Positions 61,401-64,000 of a DNA stretch of 64,000 bases are shown in pieces. Position numbers and translations under genes: made by a program. Numbering within the stretch: the stretch's first letter is position 1; every line of letters begins with the position of its first letter. The notes under the pieces are model-generated. The model ran no database searches, was not told the DNA's origin, and worked only from the letters and a program-made list of their open reading frames with translations. The DNA is taken from positions 558,001 to 622,000 of the forward strand of contig NW_024045135.1 in the NCBI RefSeq assembly GCF_012273895.1. Reading direction: 5' to 3'. Source of the DNA: Zerene cesonia (taxonomy: Eukaryota; Arthropoda; Insecta; Lepidoptera; Pieridae).

Positions 61401-62104
61401 CATAAGGATGGTTCTAATTTGAAGAAAGGACTTTAATACATATAAGTCGAAGCATAATTTAGACACTCCTCTTATCTCATTGCATCGGTTTTATGAATTC
61501 TTATTGGAGATAGTATTTTACTGCGATATTGTCATTCTCATTGGAGTTTCCGCTGACATCGCTGATGAATCGTATCGACTCGATAATCAACGTAGAATAA
61601 AAATATTAACATACGGAATTAAAATGATTTCTAATGACATATACGCAATACCTTAAAATATGATACTCTATTTGGTTCATTCACAACTTGTAGTGAAAGC
61701 TGCTAATAAAGTGCACTAGCCCCGAGTATTATATTATTTTAATAAAAGTCACCACTCCACGTGTGCGGATATGAACGGTGGAGTTTGTTATAATACTTTC
61801 ATGATATCAATGGAGGTTCTCTAAATATTATTCATTTACAAAGCTAATGTTGACTGAATTTGTTTTTGCAGCTAAAATGTTTTACAATTTACGACTTAAT
61901 TTGTTCGCGAGGCAGTTTGAAAGGTTGATTTTCATTTATGATTTTATAAGTACTGTTGTGTTTGATTTAATTAAGTTTTCGTACTATACAATTTTAAAAT
62001 TTACAAATAAAGAATCGAAAAGAGAAAACTGCATTTTCAATGCCTGTGACGGTTGAGAAGAGATATTAAATCATATATCCTTCACTATAAATGTTAATTA
62101 TCTT
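58428..62104. other. Gene-free stretch
   Basis: No supported gene. A 94-codon open frame at 59993-60277 has no recognisable domain. A decayed main-family Helitron-like piece lies at about 59030-59130 (ACAAACTTTCGCATTTATAATATTAGTAGA). Confidence 0.5.
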
Positions 62105-62172
62105 ACTTTGAAAGACTGTTTCAAATCGGACCAGTAGATCCTGAGATTAGGGCGTTCAAACAAACAAACATC
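62105..62172 (-). mobile_element. Helitron-like element, second interior type, fragment
   Basis: The plus text GAAAGACTGTTTCAAATCGGACC, AGTAGATCCTGAGATTAGGGC, GTTCAAACAAACAAAC is the reversed 5' half of the type. Confidence 0.55.
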
Positions 62173-62197
62173 ACAAAATAAGGATTCTTCGCATAAC

Positions 62198-62283
62198 GCC
62201 TTACGACCCTGCGAATTTTCATGGGTAGTTGTAGCGCTTACCATCAGGCGACCTAGCTCTTCTACCGACTATAACATAAAAAA
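62198..62283 (+). repeat. SINE-like family B, 3' end fragment
   Basis: CTTACGACCCTGCGAATTTTCATGGG, GTAGCGCTTACCATCAGGCG and ACCGACTATAACATAAAAAA. Confidence 0.65.
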
Positions 62284-62567
62284 GGTCTGTTGCGATAAAT
62301 CCAACGATATCTATTCACTCATCAAGACATTTCCCTTTAATATGATACGGTAGTTAATCAATCACAGACAGGCAGGTTTTTCATTTCATTAACAACCATT
62401 AGCGACCATTTATGTTTATATCTCGCTACACGGATACCCTTTTACACGATCGTTTATTGAATATGACGTGCTTTTAACGTGGCGCTTATGATGTATAGAT
62501 GTTTAAATACTTCATTTATAAACGGATCTTGTTGGACACAGCAATGTTAGAAGAGACGTTAACAATA

Positions 62568-62768
62568 TCCTACTAATATTATAAATGCGAAAGTTTGTAA
62601 GGATGTGTGTGTGTTTGTTGCTCTTTCACGCAAAAACTACTGAACCGATTGCAATGAAATTTGGCACGTAGACAGCTGGACAACTGGAATAACATATAAG
62701 CAAGTTTTTATCCTAATATTCCTACGGGATATGGACTTACGCGGGTGAAACCGCGGGGCGCAGCTAGT
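62568..62768 (+). mobile_element. Helitron-like element, main family, complete and well kept
   Basis: It starts TCCTACTAATATTATAAATG after an A. It has the GCTCTTTCACGCAAAAACTAC and ACAGCTGGACAACTGGAATAAC blocks. It ends with the hairpin CGCGG-GTGAAA-CCGCG, eight bases, CTAG and T. It is the best reference copy in the window, about 201 bp. Confidence 0.92.
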
Positions 62769-64000
62769 GTCCAATAAGTGAGAGATCTACTTTTTATTTT
62801 TGTCCTATAAATTGTTTTAAAGCCCATTTCAGTTAATGTGTATTTAAATACTTTAACTGATTCTATGACAATGAACTTCATAACATAGATAATATATGTC
62901 ATCATATTATAATTTGTTTTTAACATCATCTATGATCGTAGAAATTTGTTAATAAAATGTTGCACTTAATATAAGAAACAATTTCCACGGATTTTTTTTA
63001 TATTCTAAATAGCAACACAACTTCAGAGGTCAAAGCTCCATAGATGGGCGGTATATTCACTTACGTTACGTACGACTCAGCTCGTTTGACAAAAACATTT
63101 ACGGACATATTCAGACGGATTCGGAATTTAAAAAGTTGTTAATCTTCTTTGATGTCATTCATAACCATTTTTTATGTGATTTAATTAAAGCACTCTGTAC
63201 GATAGATCGTTATTGGACGATATTAATTACGCTTCAAAATTATATTACGCTAATTTATCGAAAACACTCGAGCTGAGAAACGTTTTCATAATGATTGGTG
63301 TTCAACGAAACTGTGACTGAAATGGAAAAGGCTCAGTTCTAAAGATATTGAAATAATTTGGTCTTCGTCTAGAGTTGATCAATTTTATTCGATACTTTAT
63401 CGTATTAAAGGTCAACTTCTGTGTCAAGAGACTGACTAAATATTTTAATTTACAGAGAGTTAAATAAAAAAGCGCTCCATTAAATAGCTCTATTTTCCAT
63501 TGCATTAAGTATACTGTAAGTTTTTATCGCTTTTTCTTAGTAGTCCAATAAAAAAGACTGATCATTGTATTGCCTTTGTCTTGAGTTTAAGCAAGAAAAT
63601 TTGCAATCATCTTACATGTTATATACGTTTCAATGTTTTCAATTTCCACAGATATCTACCTAGACGAATATAAAGCAAGATTCACATAGAAACCGTTTTG
63701 ACAGTATAACGTTATAAAGGAGCATAGTAGGATAGCTATTAAGAGCAACTCATTCAACCAAACCACATATGTCGTGTTGATACAAAATAAAATTAAAATG
63801 CGAGGGGACGTCTCGAGAGCAGCCACTTGGCTTGTGTGCTTAGCTCGTTTCTTTTAGTTTTCGTATGAAATGTTTGAGAAATGTCCCAGTATTTACTTAG
63901 TTTCAGGTTCGGGGAAGGCAGGATGAGGCACTGTGTCGTGTTTTATTGTAGGACAACGTGTTTTGAGCGCATCTGTTTTGACACAATAAATTTATTTCAC
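62769..64000. other. Gene-free stretch to the window end
   Basis: AT-rich, no supported gene and no recognised repeat. Confidence 0.45.

Noticed and set aside
17791..62768. Regularly recurring similar segments considered as a CRISPR-like array
   Set aside because: They are dispersed in both orientations, kilobases apart, with transposon ends, in a eukaryotic sequence.

Overview
The window looks like a 64 kb piece of a lepidopteran (moth or butterfly) nuclear genome. It is AT-rich and gene-poor. It is filled with short interspersed repeats of kinds typical of Lepidoptera: tRNA-headed SINEs, an A-tailed SINE-like family ending in CGCTATGACATAAAA, and many small elements with Helitron-type ends. 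I cannot name the species from sequence alone. No bacterial operon, CRISPR array, rRNA or convincing functional tRNA gene is present.

Only two protein-coding genes can be supported. Both lie on the minus strand, about 6 kb apart, in the first 14.3 kb. Each has a TATA box, a short non-coding first exon, an intron of about 250-275 bp whose acceptor lies a few bases before the ATG, and one coding exon. That exon encodes a signal peptide followed by repeats built on VGPA[I/V][I/V]. Gene 1 (5411-7377) is almost pure repeat and is interrupted by an assembly gap of exactly 1000 N. Gene 2 (13313-14207) is complete at 197 aa. It adds a non-repeat segment and four copies of an eight-residue PVDVVDV unit. 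The proteins look like paralogous secreted, acidic, low-complexity extracellular proteins. I do not recognise a named family with certainty. Their core promoters share a GATA-TTTCG-TATA module, which suggests duplication and shared regulation.

The remaining roughly 50 kb (14.3-64 kb) has no gene I can defend. It is intergenic or intronic DNA with at least 13 copies of one Helitron-like family, many related copies with other interiors, about 15 copies or fragments of the A-tailed SINE-like family (family B), several copies of a tRNA-headed SINE (family D), one SINE with a perfect 13-bp target duplication, a tRNA-like cloverleaf at 53.9 kb, microsatellites and small tandem duplications. Several insertions are nested: SINE in SINE at 27.7-28.3 kb, and SINE in a Helitron-like end at 53.2 kb.

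The items most worth a second look are the paired VGPA-repeat genes with their shared promoter module, a hairpin in SINE family B that keeps pairing through compensatory changes, the isolated tRNA-like cloverleaf, and two perfect quasi-palindromes that look like template-switch mutations.
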